From Olsenella profusa F0195 (lineage in GTDB: Bacteria; Actinomycetota; Coriobacteriia; Coriobacteriales; Atopobiaceae), in the NCBI RefSeq assembly GCF_000468755.1, contig NZ_AWEZ01000069.1, positions 86,021 through 150,020 on the forward strand: a stretch of DNA of 64,000 bases, written 5' to 3'. The translations under genes and the position numbers were made by a program. The notes beneath the pieces were generated by a model. That model saw only the letters and a list, made by a program, of their open reading frames with translations. It made no database searches and had not been told where the DNA came from. Position 1 is the stretch's first letter. The number at the start of each line of letters is the position of its first letter. Shown piece after piece: positions 46,316 to 56,308 of this stretch.

Positions 46316-47041
46316 ATGGCAAACGTTCCCACCCCCCACAACGACGCGATCGAGGGCCAGATCGCCAAGACCGTGCTCATGCCCGGCGATCCCCTGCGGG
46401 CACAGTATGTTGCCGAGCACTACCTCGAGAACGTCACCTGCTTCAACCACGTGCGCAACATGCTGGGCTTTACGGGCACCTATCAGGGTCGCCCCGTCTC
46501 CGTGATGGGCAGTGGCATGGGCATGCCCTCCATCGGTATCTACTCGCATGAGCTCTACAACTTCTATGGCGTAGACGCCATCATCCGCATCGGGAGCGCA
46601 GGGGGCATCGGCGCGGGGCTTCAGCTGCGCGACCTCGTGATCGCCCAGGGCGCGTGCACCGACTCCAACTACGCGCACCTGTTCAAGCTGCCGGGCACCT
46701 TTGCCCCCATCGCCAGCTACGACCTGCTGCGGCGTGCCGTGGACAAGGCCCAGGAGCTGGGCGTGCGCACGCAGGTGGGCAACGTCCTCTCCGAGGACGG
46801 CTTCTACGGAGGAGACCCTGAGGACACCGGGCGCTGGGCCGACATGGGCGTGCTTGCGCTCGAGATGGAGTCTGCTGCGCTCTACATGAATGCCGCCAAG
46901 GCCAAGAGGAAGGCGCTCTCACTGCTCTCCATCTCGGACCTCGTGCTCACGGGCGAGTCCTTGCCCGCGAGCGAGCGGCAGACCAGCTTCACGCAGATGA
47001 TGGAGGTCGCCCTCTCGTTGGCGCTGCCCGAGGGCGCATAG
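46316..47041 (+). CDS. deoD: Purine-nucleoside phosphorylase, DeoD type
   Basis: Phosphorolysis of purine (deoxy)nucleosides to base and (deoxy)ribose-1-P. 241 residues with the trimeric/hexameric NP-I motifs VLMPGDPLRAQYVA, GMGMPSIGIYSHELY, IIRIGSAGGIG and ALEMESAALYMNA. ATG 46316 has AAGAGG upstream. Divergent from psuK. Confidence 0.96.
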   Translation: MANVPTPHNDAIEGQIAKTVLMPGDPLRAQYVAEHYLENVTCFNHVRNMLGFTGTYQGRPVSVMGSGMGMPSIGIYSHELYNFYGVDAIIRIGSAGGIGAGLQLRDLVIAQGACTDSNYAHLFKLPGTFAPIASYDLLRRAVDKAQELGVRTQVGNVLSEDGFYGGDPEDTGRWADMGVLALEMESAALYMNAAKAKRKALSLLSISDLVLTGESLPASERQTSFTQMMEVALSLALPEGA

Positions 47042-47176
47042 GCAGGCTTGCAGCTCGGTTGCAGTTGCGCCTCGTTCGCCGACGTCAGGCGGAAAAGTGG
47101 CCGATGTTGTCGCATACTGACAGGTGTCTAGCTTGTCAGAAACATCGTAGGCCCACCTTGAGGAAGGAAGACCATC

Positions 47177-48238
47177 ATGCACATGATGAACCGCAGGACC
47201 TTCATCGGCTCAGCGGCAGCGGCTGCCGCCCTTGTCGGCCTTGCTGGCTGCGGTGGCAGCTCCAGCGACTCCGGCAGCGATAGCTCCGCAACATCCTCCA
47301 GCTACAAGATTGAGATGGTCACGGACACGGGTGGCGTCTCCGACCAGTCGTTCAACCAGAGCTCCTGGGAGGGGCTGCAGCAGCTCCAGCAGGACAAGGG
47401 CTGGACGGTCAGCTACCTCGAGTCCAGGCAGGAGTCCGACTACAAGACCAACCTCGACAAGGCCGTCGACGATGGGGCCAACCTCGTGTGGGGCATCGGC
47501 TTCGCCATGGCGGACGCCGTGGAGTCCTGCGCCCAGACCAACCCCGACGTGCAGTTCGCCATCATCGACAACGGGTATGACGACCCTTCCGCCAATCTCA
47601 CGGGCGTCATGTTCCGCGCCCAGGAGCCCTCGTTCCTGGTGGGCTACATCGCCGCTCGTGTGAGCACGTCGGGCAAGGTGGGCTTCGTCGGTGGCATCAG
47701 CTCGAACATCATCTCCCAGTTCGAGTGGGGCTACAAGGCGGGCGTCGCCTATGCCAACAAGAAGGAGGGGCTCAACGTGCAGGTGACGTCCCAGTACGCC
47801 GAGAGCTTCTCCGATGCCGCCAAGGGCAAGTCCATTGCCCAGAAGATGCTCAGCAATGGCTGCGACGTGGTGTTCCATGCCGCCGGTGGCTGTGGCACGG
47901 GCGTCATCGAGGCCGCCAAGGAGGCGGGCAAGTACGCCATCGGCGTCGATCGCGACCAGGCCTATCTCGCTCCCGACAACGTGCTCACCTCCGCGCTCAA
48001 GCTCGTCAACAAGGCCATCATCGAGGTGTCCGAGGGCCTGCAGTCGGGTGAGGACAAGGGTGGTGCCAACGTCGAGCTGGGCCTCAAGGAGGATGCCGTG
48101 GGCATTCCCGAGGATCACCACCTCTTCAGCGACGAGATCTACGACAAGGCCATCTCGTTCGAGGATCTCATCAAGGACGGGACCATCACCCCTCCCGCCA
48201 CGGAGGATGACTACAACACCTTTGCAAGCACGCTGTAG
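47177..48238 (+). CDS. BMP-family nucleoside-binding lipoprotein
   Basis: A 353-residue extracytoplasmic nucleoside receptor of the BMP/PnrA family. Signal NRRTFIGS (twin Arg) then lipobox LAGC with Cys25. The mature part has VTDTGGVSDQSFNQSSWEGL, FAIIDNGYDD, KVGFVGGISSNIISQFEWGY and the ribose-contacting VVFHAAGGCGTGVIEAAK. GGAAGGAAG precedes ATG 47177. A GC-rich hairpin separates it from the ATPase gene. Confidence 0.93.
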   Translation: MHMMNRRTFIGSAAAAAALVGLAGCGGSSSDSGSDSSATSSSYKIEMVTDTGGVSDQSFNQSSWEGLQQLQQDKGWTVSYLESRQESDYKTNLDKAVDDGANLVWGIGFAMADAVESCAQTNPDVQFAIIDNGYDDPSANLTGVMFRAQEPSFLVGYIAARVSTSGKVGFVGGISSNIISQFEWGYKAGVAYANKKEGLNVQVTSQYAESFSDAAKGKSIAQKMLSNGCDVVFHAAGGCGTGVIEAAKEAGKYAIGVDRDQAYLAPDNVLTSALKLVNKAIIEVSEGLQSGEDKGGANVELGLKEDAVGIPEDHHLFSDEIYDKAISFEDLIKDGTITPPATEDDYNTFASTL

Positions 48239-48277
48239 TCCCTGGTAGTGCGAGTGCAAACTCCCCACCGAGAGTAT

Positions 48278-48320
48278 GGGGCGAGACGTTCGGAGCGGTT
48301 TCCGGCGCCTCGCCCCCTTT
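48278..48320 (+). terminator. Attenuating hairpin between receptor and transporter genes
   Basis: Arms GGGGCGAG (48278-48285) and CTCGCCCC (48309-48316), then CTTT. The placement, after an abundant binding protein and before its membrane partners, fits partial termination that keeps receptor levels higher. Confidence 0.55.
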
Positions 48321-48364
48321 GAGGGCGCACCGCGTCACACCTGCGAGCAGAGGGAAAGAGGGTC

Positions 48365-49894
48365 ATGGAAGTCAGTCCCGACTACGCCGTGCAGATGCAC
48401 GGCATCGTCAAGGCATTCGGCACGTTCCGCGCCCTTGATGGGGTTGATCTCGACGTCAGGAAGCGGACCATCCATGCCATCCTGGGAGAGAACGGCGCGG
48501 GAAAGTCCACGCTCATGAACGTCCTGTATGGTCTTTACCAGGCAGACGAGGGTGAGTGCTACCTCAATGGCGAGCGGGTCGACATCAAGGGGCCGGCAGA
48601 CGCCATCGCGCACGGCATCGGCATGGTCCACCAGCACTTCATGTTGGTGGAGAACTTCACCGTCACCGAGAACATCATGCTGGGTGACGAGGTGGTGAGG
48701 GGCCTGGGCGTCCTCGATGTCAGGAAGGCACGCCAGGAGGTCGAGCGCATCATCAGGGAGTACGGCCTCGCCGTCGATCCCGACGCCAAGATAGAGGACA
48801 TCACCGTTGGCATGCAGCAGCGCGTGGAGATCCTCAAGGCCCTCTACCGGGGTGCGGACACGCTCATCCTCGACGAGCCCACCGCCGTGCTCACCCCGCA
48901 GGAGATCGAGCAGCTGGTGCGCATCATGCGCGACCTCGTCGACAAGGGCAAGACGATCATCATCATCACCCACAAGCTCAAGGAGATCATGGCCTCCGCG
49001 GACGCGTGCACCATCATTCGCCGCGGCGTGTACATGGGCACCGTGGACGTCTCTGAGACCACCGAGGAGGAGCTTGCCTCCAAGATGGTGGGGCGCCATG
49101 TCAGCCTCACGGTTGAGAAGACGCCCGCCAAGCCAGGCGAGTTCGTGCTCTCCATCAGCGACCTGCACGTGAACGACGAGCGTGGCATACCGGCCGTCAA
49201 GGGGCTCAGCCTAGGCGTGCGCGCCGGCGAGATCGTGGGCATCGCAGGCATCGACGGCAATGGGCAGCAGCAGCTCGTGGATGCCATCGAGAACCTCGCG
49301 AAGGTGGAGTCGGGCACCATCGAGGTCAAGGGTACGAGGATCGAGAACAAGGACCCCCGTACCACCATCGACGCGGGCGTCTCGACCATTCCGGCCGACC
49401 GCCAGCGCTGGGGCCTCGTGCTGCCCTTCACCGTTGCGGAGAACTTGGTGCTCGAGCGCCACGACGAGGACGAGTTTGGCCGCGGTGCGCGGCTCGACCT
49501 CGCCGCGGTGCGGACCTTCGCGCGGGGCCTCATCGAGGAGTACGACATCCGTCCCGCCGGCTGCGAGGACCAGGTGGCCGCCGGCCTCTCGGGCGGCAAC
49601 CAACAGAAGGTCATCATCGCCCGTGAGGTCTCCAACGAGCCCGATCTGCTCATGGCCTTCCAGCCAACGCGCGGTCTGGATGTGGGTGCCATCGAGTTCG
49701 TGCACAAGGCGCTCATCCGCGAGCGCGACCGCGGCACGGCCATCCTGCTCGTGTCGCTCGAGCTCGACGAGGTCATGGACGTCTCGGACACCATCGCCGT
49801 CATCCATGACGGCCAGATCGTGGGCACCTTCGAGCAGGGCAGCGTGACCGAGAAGCAGGTTGGCCTGCTCATGGCGGGGGGTGGTGCCAAGTGA
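48365..49894 (+). CDS. Nucleoside ABC transporter ATPase (double NBD)
   Basis: A 509-residue protein with two tandem ATPase domains. NBD1: GENGAGKSTLMNVLYGL, HQHFMLVENFTV, LILDEPTAVLTPQE. NBD2 lacks a canonical Walker A (GIAGIDGNGQQQLVDAI), normal in this NupA/RbsA-like class, but keeps LSGGNQQKVIIAREV. The signature of NBD1 is degenerate (TVGMQQRVEILKAL). Partner of the BMP receptor and two permeases downstream. Confidence 0.94.
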   Translation: MEVSPDYAVQMHGIVKAFGTFRALDGVDLDVRKRTIHAILGENGAGKSTLMNVLYGLYQADEGECYLNGERVDIKGPADAIAHGIGMVHQHFMLVENFTVTENIMLGDEVVRGLGVLDVRKARQEVERIIREYGLAVDPDAKIEDITVGMQQRVEILKALYRGADTLILDEPTAVLTPQEIEQLVRIMRDLVDKGKTIIIITHKLKEIMASADACTIIRRGVYMGTVDVSETTEEELASKMVGRHVSLTVEKTPAKPGEFVLSISDLHVNDERGIPAVKGLSLGVRAGEIVGIAGIDGNGQQQLVDAIENLAKVESGTIEVKGTRIENKDPRTTIDAGVSTIPADRQRWGLVLPFTVAENLVLERHDEDEFGRGARLDLAAVRTFARGLIEEYDIRPAGCEDQVAAGLSGGNQQKVIIAREVSNEPDLLMAFQPTRGLDVGAIEFVHKALIRERDRGTAILLVSLELDEVMDVSDTIAVIHDGQIVGTFEQGSVTEKQVGLLMAGGGAK

Positions 49895-51063
49895 GCAGGC
49901 TCATCAAGGTCCTGAGGAGGCCCATCACCGCATCCATCCTCGCCATCGTCGTGGGCTTCATCGTGGCGGCCCTCGTGCTCGCGGCTGCGGGCTATGCCCC
50001 GGGCCCGTCGTTTGCCGCGCTGTTCAACGGCGTGTTCAGCAAGCCCAAGTACATCGCCAACGTGATCATCAAGGCGACGCCCCTCATCTTCACGGGTGTC
50101 GCCGTGGCCTTCGCCTTCAAGACGGGGCTCTTCAACATCGGCGCCGAGGGCCAGTACATCGCGGGCACCATCTGTGCCGTCACCGTGGGCGTTCTGGTCG
50201 ACCTTCCGGCGGTGTTGGAGGTCCCTCTCGTGGTGCTTGCCGGCACGGCGGCGGGGGCCGGCCTGGGCGCCCTCGTGGGCTGGCTCAAGGCGCGCTTCGG
50301 CATCAGCGAGGTCATCACCAGCATCATGTTCAACTGGATCAGCCTCTACGCCTGCAACTTTGCGGCCAACAGCTCCCTGCTGCACCAGCCCAACTCCACG
50401 GGCAGCCTTCCCATCAACCCCTCGGGCTACACGATGATCCTGCCCAACTGGAAGCTTTCCGAGCAGGGCATGGCAACGCTCAGGAACGTGCCTTGGCTCT
50501 ATGACATGCTCGTGAGAACCGACATGAACGTGGGCATCCTGGTGGCCATCGCCTGCGCCATCCTCATCGCCTACCTGCTCACGCGCACCAAGGTGGGCTA
50601 TGAGATGCGCGCCGTGGGCCTCAACCGCGATGCCGCCCAGTTCGCGGGCATCAACGTGAGCAAGAACATCGTGCTCTGCATGCTCATCTCCGGTGCGCTC
50701 TGCGGGCTCGCCGGTGCCCTCGCCATCACGGGTACCGAGCCGCATGGCATCGCTACGCTCGCGGCCTTCGAGAACAACGGCTTCAACGGTCTCTCGGTGG
50801 CCTTCATAGCGGGCACCAACCCCATCGGCTGCATTCCCGCCGGCTTCCTGTTCGCAGGGCTCATCTACGGTGGCCAGAGCGTGCAGCAGGTCATGGGCGC
50901 CCCGTCCGACATCATCAACATCATGATCGGCACCATCGTGTTCATGATGGCGCTCGCGCAGGTCGTGCCCATGATTGCCGACTGGCTCAGGCGCCGCGAG
51001 GCCAACAGGGAGCGCGCCGCTGCCACGGGCGGGGCCGACGGCAAGGAGGCGGACCATGCTTAA
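49891..51063 (+). CDS. Nucleoside ABC transporter permease 1
   Basis: A 390-residue branched-chain-type permease with about nine hydrophobic segments; LIFTGVAVAFAFKTGLFNIG and AEGQYIAGTI are typical of the nucleoside class. GTG 49891 overlaps the ATPase stop; its own end overlaps the next start. C-terminal tail is charged and cytoplasmic. Confidence 0.93.
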   Translation: MSRLIKVLRRPITASILAIVVGFIVAALVLAAAGYAPGPSFAALFNGVFSKPKYIANVIIKATPLIFTGVAVAFAFKTGLFNIGAEGQYIAGTICAVTVGVLVDLPAVLEVPLVVLAGTAAGAGLGALVGWLKARFGISEVITSIMFNWISLYACNFAANSSLLHQPNSTGSLPINPSGYTMILPNWKLSEQGMATLRNVPWLYDMLVRTDMNVGILVAIACAILIAYLLTRTKVGYEMRAVGLNRDAAQFAGINVSKNIVLCMLISGALCGLAGALAITGTEPHGIATLAAFENNGFNGLSVAFIAGTNPIGCIPAGFLFAGLIYGGQSVQQVMGAPSDIINIMIGTIVFMMALAQVVPMIADWLRRREANRERAAATGGADGKEADHA

Positions 51064-51976
51064 CGGCATCCTGGTGCTCGTGGGCATCACGCTCATGTAC
51101 TCCACCCCACTCGTCTTTGGGGCACTCTCGGGCGTCATATCCGAGCGCTCCGGCGTCGTCAACATCGGCGTCGAGGGCATGATGATGGTGGGTGCCTTCA
51201 CGGGTGGCTGCGCCTCCTACTTCTCGGGCAATCCCTGGCTGGGCTTTCTGGCGGCAGGCGTCGCGGGCGGTCTCATCGCCACGCTGCATGCCCTGGCATC
51301 CGTCACGTTCAATGCCGACCAGACCGTCTCGGGCGTGGCCATCAACCTGCTGGCACCCGGCCTGGCCATCTTCTTCTGCCGTCGCTTCTTTGACGGCGCG
51401 GCCATGACGCCGCCCTATGCGACGCTCCCCAAGCTCTTTGGTGACAACGCCTTTGCAGGCACGCCCTGGGCCAACCTCAATGTGGACGTTACGGTGCTCC
51501 TGGGGCTCATTGCCACGGTCATCCTGTGGTTCGTGCTCTACAAGACCAAGTGGGGGCTGCGCATCCGCTCTGTGGGCGAGCACCCCGCCGCCGCGGACAC
51601 GCTGGGTATCAGCGTGACCCGCATCCGCTATGGGTGCGTCATCGTGTCCGGCATCCTCGCCGGCTTGGGCGGGGCCTGCGTCACGCTGGCCATCGTCTCG
51701 CAGTTCCAGCAAACGTCCATCAGCGGCCAGGGCTTCATCGCGCTGGCAGCGGTGATCTTCGGCCAGTGGAAGCCCCAGGGCGCCTATGGTGCCTGCCTGC
51801 TCTTTGGCCTCACGCAGGCGTTGGCCATCGTGCTGGGCGGTGGGATCGTTCCAGTGCCCAGCACGATCCTGGCCATGCTGCCCTACGCGATGACCATCAT
51901 CGTGCTCGTGCTCTTTGTGGGCAAGTCCGTGGCCCCCCGGGCCGACGGCGTCCCCTACATCAAGGGGAGTCGCTAA
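51056..51976 (+). CDS. Nucleoside ABC transporter permease 2
   Basis: A 306-residue second permease with eight or so hydrophobic segments; family stretch TPLVFGALSGVISERSGVVN then IGVEGMMMVGAFTGG. ATG 51056 overlaps the end of permease 1 by 8 bases. Completes the receptor-ATPase-permease-permease set. Confidence 0.93.
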   Translation: MLNGILVLVGITLMYSTPLVFGALSGVISERSGVVNIGVEGMMMVGAFTGGCASYFSGNPWLGFLAAGVAGGLIATLHALASVTFNADQTVSGVAINLLAPGLAIFFCRRFFDGAAMTPPYATLPKLFGDNAFAGTPWANLNVDVTVLLGLIATVILWFVLYKTKWGLRIRSVGEHPAAADTLGISVTRIRYGCVIVSGILAGLGGACVTLAIVSQFQQTSISGQGFIALAAVIFGQWKPQGAYGACLLFGLTQALAIVLGGGIVPVPSTILAMLPYAMTIIVLVLFVGKSVAPRADGVPYIKGSR

Positions 51977-52050
51977 GCCCTACAATGCCAGCAAGTCATG
52001 TGCACCGCGGCTGGGGTGGGGCGCATCCGTCATGAGGGGGGGGTGACAGC

Positions 52051-52497
52051 GTGGCAAGCGATGCCCAACTGGTTCAGGAGGCACTCAGGGCGCGCGATCA
52101 TGCCTACGTGCCGTATTCGCGCTTCTCGGTGGGCGCGGCGCTGTTGGACGCCCAGGGGGCCATCTGGCATGGCTGCAACATCGAGAACGCGGCCTATACG
52201 CCCACCAACTGTGCCGAGCGGACGGCCTTCTTCAAGGCCGTGAGCGAGGGCAGCACCGACTTCGTGGCCATCGCCGTCGTGGGTGGTGCCGCCGGGCGTC
52301 CCGCGACTCGCTGGTGTGCCCCCTGCGGCGTGTGCCGTCAGGTGATGCAGGAGTTCTGCGATCCCGAGACGTTTCGCGTGATTTTGGGACGCTCGCCGGA
52401 CGACCTGAGGGTCATGCTCCTGAAGGACATGCTGCCGGACGGTTTTGGCCCCCAGGACCTGCGGCAGGCGTTTGAGGAGGAGGGGACTGTCTCATGA
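52051..52497 (+). CDS. cdd: Cytidine deaminase
   Basis: Deaminates cytidine and deoxycytidine to uridine forms. 148 residues; zinc site HGCNIENAAYTPTNCAERTA (Cys-Ala-Glu) and CAPCGVCRQVMQEF. Begins with GTG 52051 behind a G-rich ribosome-binding region containing eight consecutive G. Its stop overlaps the next gene's ATG. Confidence 0.96.
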   Translation: MASDAQLVQEALRARDHAYVPYSRFSVGAALLDAQGAIWHGCNIENAAYTPTNCAERTAFFKAVSEGSTDFVAIAVVGGAAGRPATRWCAPCGVCRQVMQEFCDPETFRVILGRSPDDLRVMLLKDMLPDGFGPQDLRQAFEEEGTVS

Positions 52498-53825
52498 GGA
52501 TGTACGATGTCATAGAGAGGAAGCGCAACGGCGGCGAGCTCTCCGGTGAGGAGATTCGCTTCTTCGTCAAGGGCTACGTGGCCGGAGACGTTCCCGACTA
52601 TCAGGCTTCGGCGCTCTGCATGGCCATCTACTTCCAGGGGATGACGCAGCGCGAGACGGTTGACCTCACGCGCGCCATGCTTGCCTCCGGGGACGTCATC
52701 GACCTCTCGAGCATCCCCGGCATCAAGGTGGACAAGCATTCCACCGGTGGCGTTGGTGACAAGACCTCGCTGGTGGTGGCACCCATCGTGGCCTCGTTGG
52801 GCGTGAGGGTCGCCAAGATGAGCGGGCGGGGGCTGGGATATACCGGGGGCACGCTGGACAAGCTCGAGAGCATCCCGGGCCTCTCCGTGAACATCAGCCG
52901 CACGCGCTTCGAGCGCATCGTGAGCGAGGTGGGCTGCGCCATCATCGGCCAGACCGGCAACCTCGTACCTGCGGACAAGAAGATCTATGCCCTGCGCGAC
53001 GTTACGGCCACCGTGGACAGCACGCCGCTCATCGCATCCTCCATCATGAGCAAGAAGATCGCGGCGGGATCCGACAGGATCCTGCTGGACGTCAAATGTG
53101 GTTCCGGTGCCTTCATGAAGACCGTGGATGACGCCATCGCCCTCGCCCGTGAGATGGTCGCCATCGGAGAGGGCATGGGCAGGCCCACCGTTGCCCTCAT
53201 CACGGACATGGGTCGTCCCCTGGGCACCTGCATCGGCAACGCCCTCGAGGTGGCCGAGGCCGTGGCCACCCTCAAGGGTGAGGGGCCGCGCGATCTGACG
53301 GATATCTGCGTGGAGCTTGCCGCCAACATGCTCTTCCTCGCGGGGCTGGGTACCATAGAGGGCTGTCGTGGCTTCGCGCGCAACCAGATCGACAATGGTC
53401 AGGGCTTCCACAAGCTCAAGGAGATGGTGGCTGCCCAGGGTGGCGATGCGTCCCTTCTGGATGATGCCTTCGGACGGCTCGCCCGGCCTCGCGCGAGCCG
53501 TGAGGTGCGTGCCACCAAAAGCGGCTATCTCTATGCCATGGACACGGAGCGCTGTGGCCTCGCCTCGGTGGCGCTGGGAGCGGGGCGTGCCACCAAGGAT
53601 GATACCATCGACCACTCCGCCGGCATCGTGCTCTCTGCAAAGACCGGTGCCGTCGTGGAGGAGGGCGATGTGCTGGCAACGCTCTATGCCGCCAACGACC
53701 GGCTGCTCGACGAGGGTGAGCACGCGTTGCGTGCGGCATTCGACATCCGTGCGGAGCAACCTCGGCCCGTCCCCCTCTTCCTCGCGCGCGTGACGATCGA
53801 TGGTGTGAGGCGTGCCGGGGCGTAG
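52494..53825 (+). CDS. pdp: Pyrimidine-nucleoside phosphorylase
   Basis: Phosphorolysis of uridine, thymidine and deoxyuridine. 443 residues (thymidine phosphorylase family): KHSTGGVGDKTSLVVAPIVA, MSGRGLGYTGGTLDKLESIP, CAIIGQTGNLVPADKKIYAL and the signature region SIMSKKIAAGSDRILLDVKC. ATG 52494 overlaps the cdd stop (ATGA). Converts the cdd product and imported nucleosides to base plus sugar phosphate for deoC. Confidence 0.95.
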   Translation: MRMYDVIERKRNGGELSGEEIRFFVKGYVAGDVPDYQASALCMAIYFQGMTQRETVDLTRAMLASGDVIDLSSIPGIKVDKHSTGGVGDKTSLVVAPIVASLGVRVAKMSGRGLGYTGGTLDKLESIPGLSVNISRTRFERIVSEVGCAIIGQTGNLVPADKKIYALRDVTATVDSTPLIASSIMSKKIAAGSDRILLDVKCGSGAFMKTVDDAIALAREMVAIGEGMGRPTVALITDMGRPLGTCIGNALEVAEAVATLKGEGPRDLTDICVELAANMLFLAGLGTIEGCRGFARNQIDNGQGFHKLKEMVAAQGGDASLLDDAFGRLARPRASREVRATKSGYLYAMDTERCGLASVALGAGRATKDDTIDHSAGIVLSAKTGAVVEEGDVLATLYAANDRLLDEGEHALRAAFDIRAEQPRPVPLFLARVTIDGVRRAGA

Positions 53826-53881
53826 CGCAGGGGCGCGCGTGCTAGAATGGGCGCTCGATTGGACCTGGGGAGAGGAGGGGC

Positions 53882-55171
53882 ATGGCCGAGCGGCATGACA
53901 TGATAGATGACCTCATCGACATCCGTGACAACTGGTCGTCCGTCTCTCACCCCTTGGGGAGCATCGGCGACGTCCTCGATCCCAACCAGGAGCGCTTCGA
54001 CCCCTCCTCCTACAAGGAGAGGCCCCGCGTCAACTCCATCTTCTGCCTGCAGTGCACGGCCCATTCGCTCGTGAGCGAGGAGCGGTCCTATGATGCCTGC
54101 CACCGGTGCCAGGACATCTGTCCGGTGGATGCCATCGACATCCAGAAGGCCACCGTTCGCGTGGGGGACACCTGCCGCAAATGCGGCCTCTGCGTGATGA
54201 CGTGTCCCACAGAGTCGTTCATCGTGCAGAGGGTGATGGCCAACCAGCTCTTCGAGCGGATCGTGCGCGCCGCCGGCTCACATGAGCAGTGCTATGTCAC
54301 CTGCACGCGTGCCCTGGGCAGGCTCGGGCGCATGCCCCGCGACAACGAGGTCGTGCTGCCCTGTGTGGGCGATGTACCGCGCGAGCTGTGGTTCTCGGTG
54401 CTCGCGGATCACGACAACGTGAACGTGTACCTACCGCTGGGCATCTGTGACCGCTGCCGCAACACCACGGGCGAGGAGGCCTACACCACCGAGATCGCGA
54501 CGGCGGAGGAGTGGTCGCAGGCTTCCGTCGGCCTCGAGGTGGATGCCAGCGCGCTCAATCACGAGCAGACCCGCGCCTACAAGCGGGCCCAGCTCATGGC
54601 CGACATCGCCCGTGCCGGTCGTACGACCGTGTCGGCGGCAAGCCCCGCGCTCTCGGGCGCACAGGCCATCGCCAAGCGCATCAGGAACCATGCTGACCAG
54701 CTCTACAGGATGCAGCGCCACCTTGAGCAGGCGGTGGGCGACAAGACCTTTGCCAGCCGTCGTCGCATCCTCACGCAGAAGCGCAAGGCCGTGCTGGGCA
54801 TGGTGCAGAACCATCCCGCCCTCGCGGGTCGCATGCGCCTCGAGGTCCCCGCCTGTGACGCCACGCGCTGCACCATGTGCGGGGACTGTGCTAGGGAGTG
54901 CCCCACCAACGCCTGCGACCTGGATGCTCATGGGCACTTCTCCGTGCAGGCGGCCTACTGCGTCAACTGTGGGGCATGCGTGGTGGTGTGTCCGGAGGAC
55001 GCGCTCGCCCTGCATCCCTGCGACCCGAGCGAGCTGGTGGTGCGCGACGAGGATGCCGAGCGCAGGAGGCGCGAGGCCGAGCGGCGGCGGGCGGCCCTTC
55101 AGAAGGCTGCGCGCACGGGCAAGAGGCAGGCGCGGCGCGTGCTCGATAGCCTGGAGGGCAGGGCGAGCTAA
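53882..55171 (+). CDS. 4Fe-4S binding protein
   Basis: A 429-residue protein with at least four [4Fe-4S]-type cysteine motifs: CHRCQDICPVDA, CRKCGLCVMTCP, CTMCGDCARECP and CVNCGACVVVCP, in two ferredoxin-like pairs near residues 65-115 and 325-370. Between them is a helical region; the last ~50 residues are Arg/Lys-rich. It begins behind GGGAGAGGAGGGG and a TAGAAT -10-like element at 53842. Resembles ferredoxin-like electron carriers of strict anaerobes, but no partner enzyme is adjacent, so its role is open. Confidence 0.8.
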   Translation: MAERHDMIDDLIDIRDNWSSVSHPLGSIGDVLDPNQERFDPSSYKERPRVNSIFCLQCTAHSLVSEERSYDACHRCQDICPVDAIDIQKATVRVGDTCRKCGLCVMTCPTESFIVQRVMANQLFERIVRAAGSHEQCYVTCTRALGRLGRMPRDNEVVLPCVGDVPRELWFSVLADHDNVNVYLPLGICDRCRNTTGEEAYTTEIATAEEWSQASVGLEVDASALNHEQTRAYKRAQLMADIARAGRTTVSAASPALSGAQAIAKRIRNHADQLYRMQRHLEQAVGDKTFASRRRILTQKRKAVLGMVQNHPALAGRMRLEVPACDATRCTMCGDCARECPTNACDLDAHGHFSVQAAYCVNCGACVVVCPEDALALHPCDPSELVVRDEDAERRRREAERRRAALQKAARTGKRQARRVLDSLEGRAS

Positions 55172-55210
55172 CGGGATGCGAGACGTCCTTGGACAGACGG
55201 AGATGAGAAC

Positions 55211-56275
55211 GTGGCACTTTCCATCGGCATCGTGGGCCTCCCCAACGTGGGCAAGTCGACCCTCTTCACGGCCCTCACCAAGAGGGGTGGCCTGGCGGCC
55301 AACTATCCCTTTGCGACCATCGATCCCAACGTGGGCATCGTGGACGTGCCGGACGACCGGCTACAGAGGCTGGCCGACATCGTGCATCCCGCGCGTATCG
55401 TCCCAGCAACCGTCGAGTTCGTGGATATCGCCGGTCTGGTGAGGGGTGCCAACGAGGGGGAGGGCCTGGGCAACCAGTTCCTCGCCAACATCCGCAGCTG
55501 CGATGCCATCTGCGAGGTGGTGCGCTACTTCTCCAATCCCGACGTGGTGCACGTGGATGGGCGCGTCGACCCCGATGCCGATGCGGACACCATCCAGACC
55601 GAGCTCATCCTGGCCGACCTCGGTTCGCTCGAGCGCTCTGTGTCCAAGCTCGAGAGGGATGCCAAGCGTGACAGGGGACTCCAGCCGCGCCTTGCCATTG
55701 CCAAGCGCCTGCAGGGGTGGCTCAACGAGGGCCATCGTGCGGCCGAGCTGGACATGACGGACGGGGAGCGCGCCGCTGCGCACGACCTCTTCCTGCTCAC
55801 CATGAAGCCCCTGCTCTATGTGGCCAACGTGGATGAGGACAAGGTGGCCGGGACTCCCGCGCCGCTGGACGGGCAAGCGCCGATTCCCATCTGCGCCGAG
55901 GTGGAGGCCGAGCTTGCGGACCTCGACGCCGATGAGGCCACGGAGTACCTGGCATCCCTTGGCCTTAGGAGGAGCGGCCTAGAGACGCTGGCCCAGGCGG
56001 CCTATCGCCTGCTGGGGCTGCAGAGCTTCTTTACGGCCGGCCCCAAGGAGGTGCGGGCGTGGACCATACGCATCGGCGCCAAGGCGCCCGAGGCGGCCGG
56101 TACGATCCACTCTGACTTCGAGCGTGGCTTCATCAAGGTGAACACCATCAGCTACGAGGACTACGTCACCCTGGGCGGCGAGGCCGGCGCTCGTGAGGCG
56201 GGCAAGCTGCGCATGGAGGGCAAGGACTACGTGGTCCAGGAGGGTGACGTGATGGAGTTCCTGTTCAACGTGTAG
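55211..56275 (+). CDS. ychF: Redox-regulated ATPase YchF
   Basis: Universally conserved OBG-family P-loop protein, an ATPase linked to ribosomes and oxidative stress. 354 residues with Walker [19 protein letters not shown], switch [20 protein letters not shown], the altered NVDED in place of the GTPase NKxD, and a C-terminal TGS-like domain ([17 protein letters not shown]). Starts with GTG 55211, GAGATGAG upstream. Confidence 0.96.
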   Translation: MALSIGIVGLPNVGKSTLFTALTKRGGLAANYPFATIDPNVGIVDVPDDRLQRLADIVHPARIVPATVEFVDIAGLVRGANEGEGLGNQFLANIRSCDAICEVVRYFSNPDVVHVDGRVDPDADADTIQTELILADLGSLERSVSKLERDAKRDRGLQPRLAIAKRLQGWLNEGHRAAELDMTDGERAAAHDLFLLTMKPLLYVANVDEDKVAGTPAPLDGQAPIPICAEVEAELADLDADEATEYLASLGLRRSGLETLAQAAYRLLGLQSFFTAGPKEVRAWTIRIGAKAPEAAGTIHSDFERGFIKVNTISYEDYVTLGGEAGAREAGKLRMEGKDYVVQEGDVMEFLFNV

Positions 56276-56308
56276 GGGCGCCCCTGCCCATCCGTGCCGG
56301 ATTCTCCC

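Noticed and set aside
48844..51201. 785-codon open frame on the minus strand
   Set aside because: It is the antisense shadow of the nucleoside ABC genes; high GC leaves antisense frames open, and it has low-complexity Ser/Arg-rich translation and no ribosome-binding site.
52034..52042. G8 run before cdd as a phase-variable tract
   Set aside because: Short in a high-GC genome and simply part of a G-rich ribosome-binding region; no supporting sign of switching.
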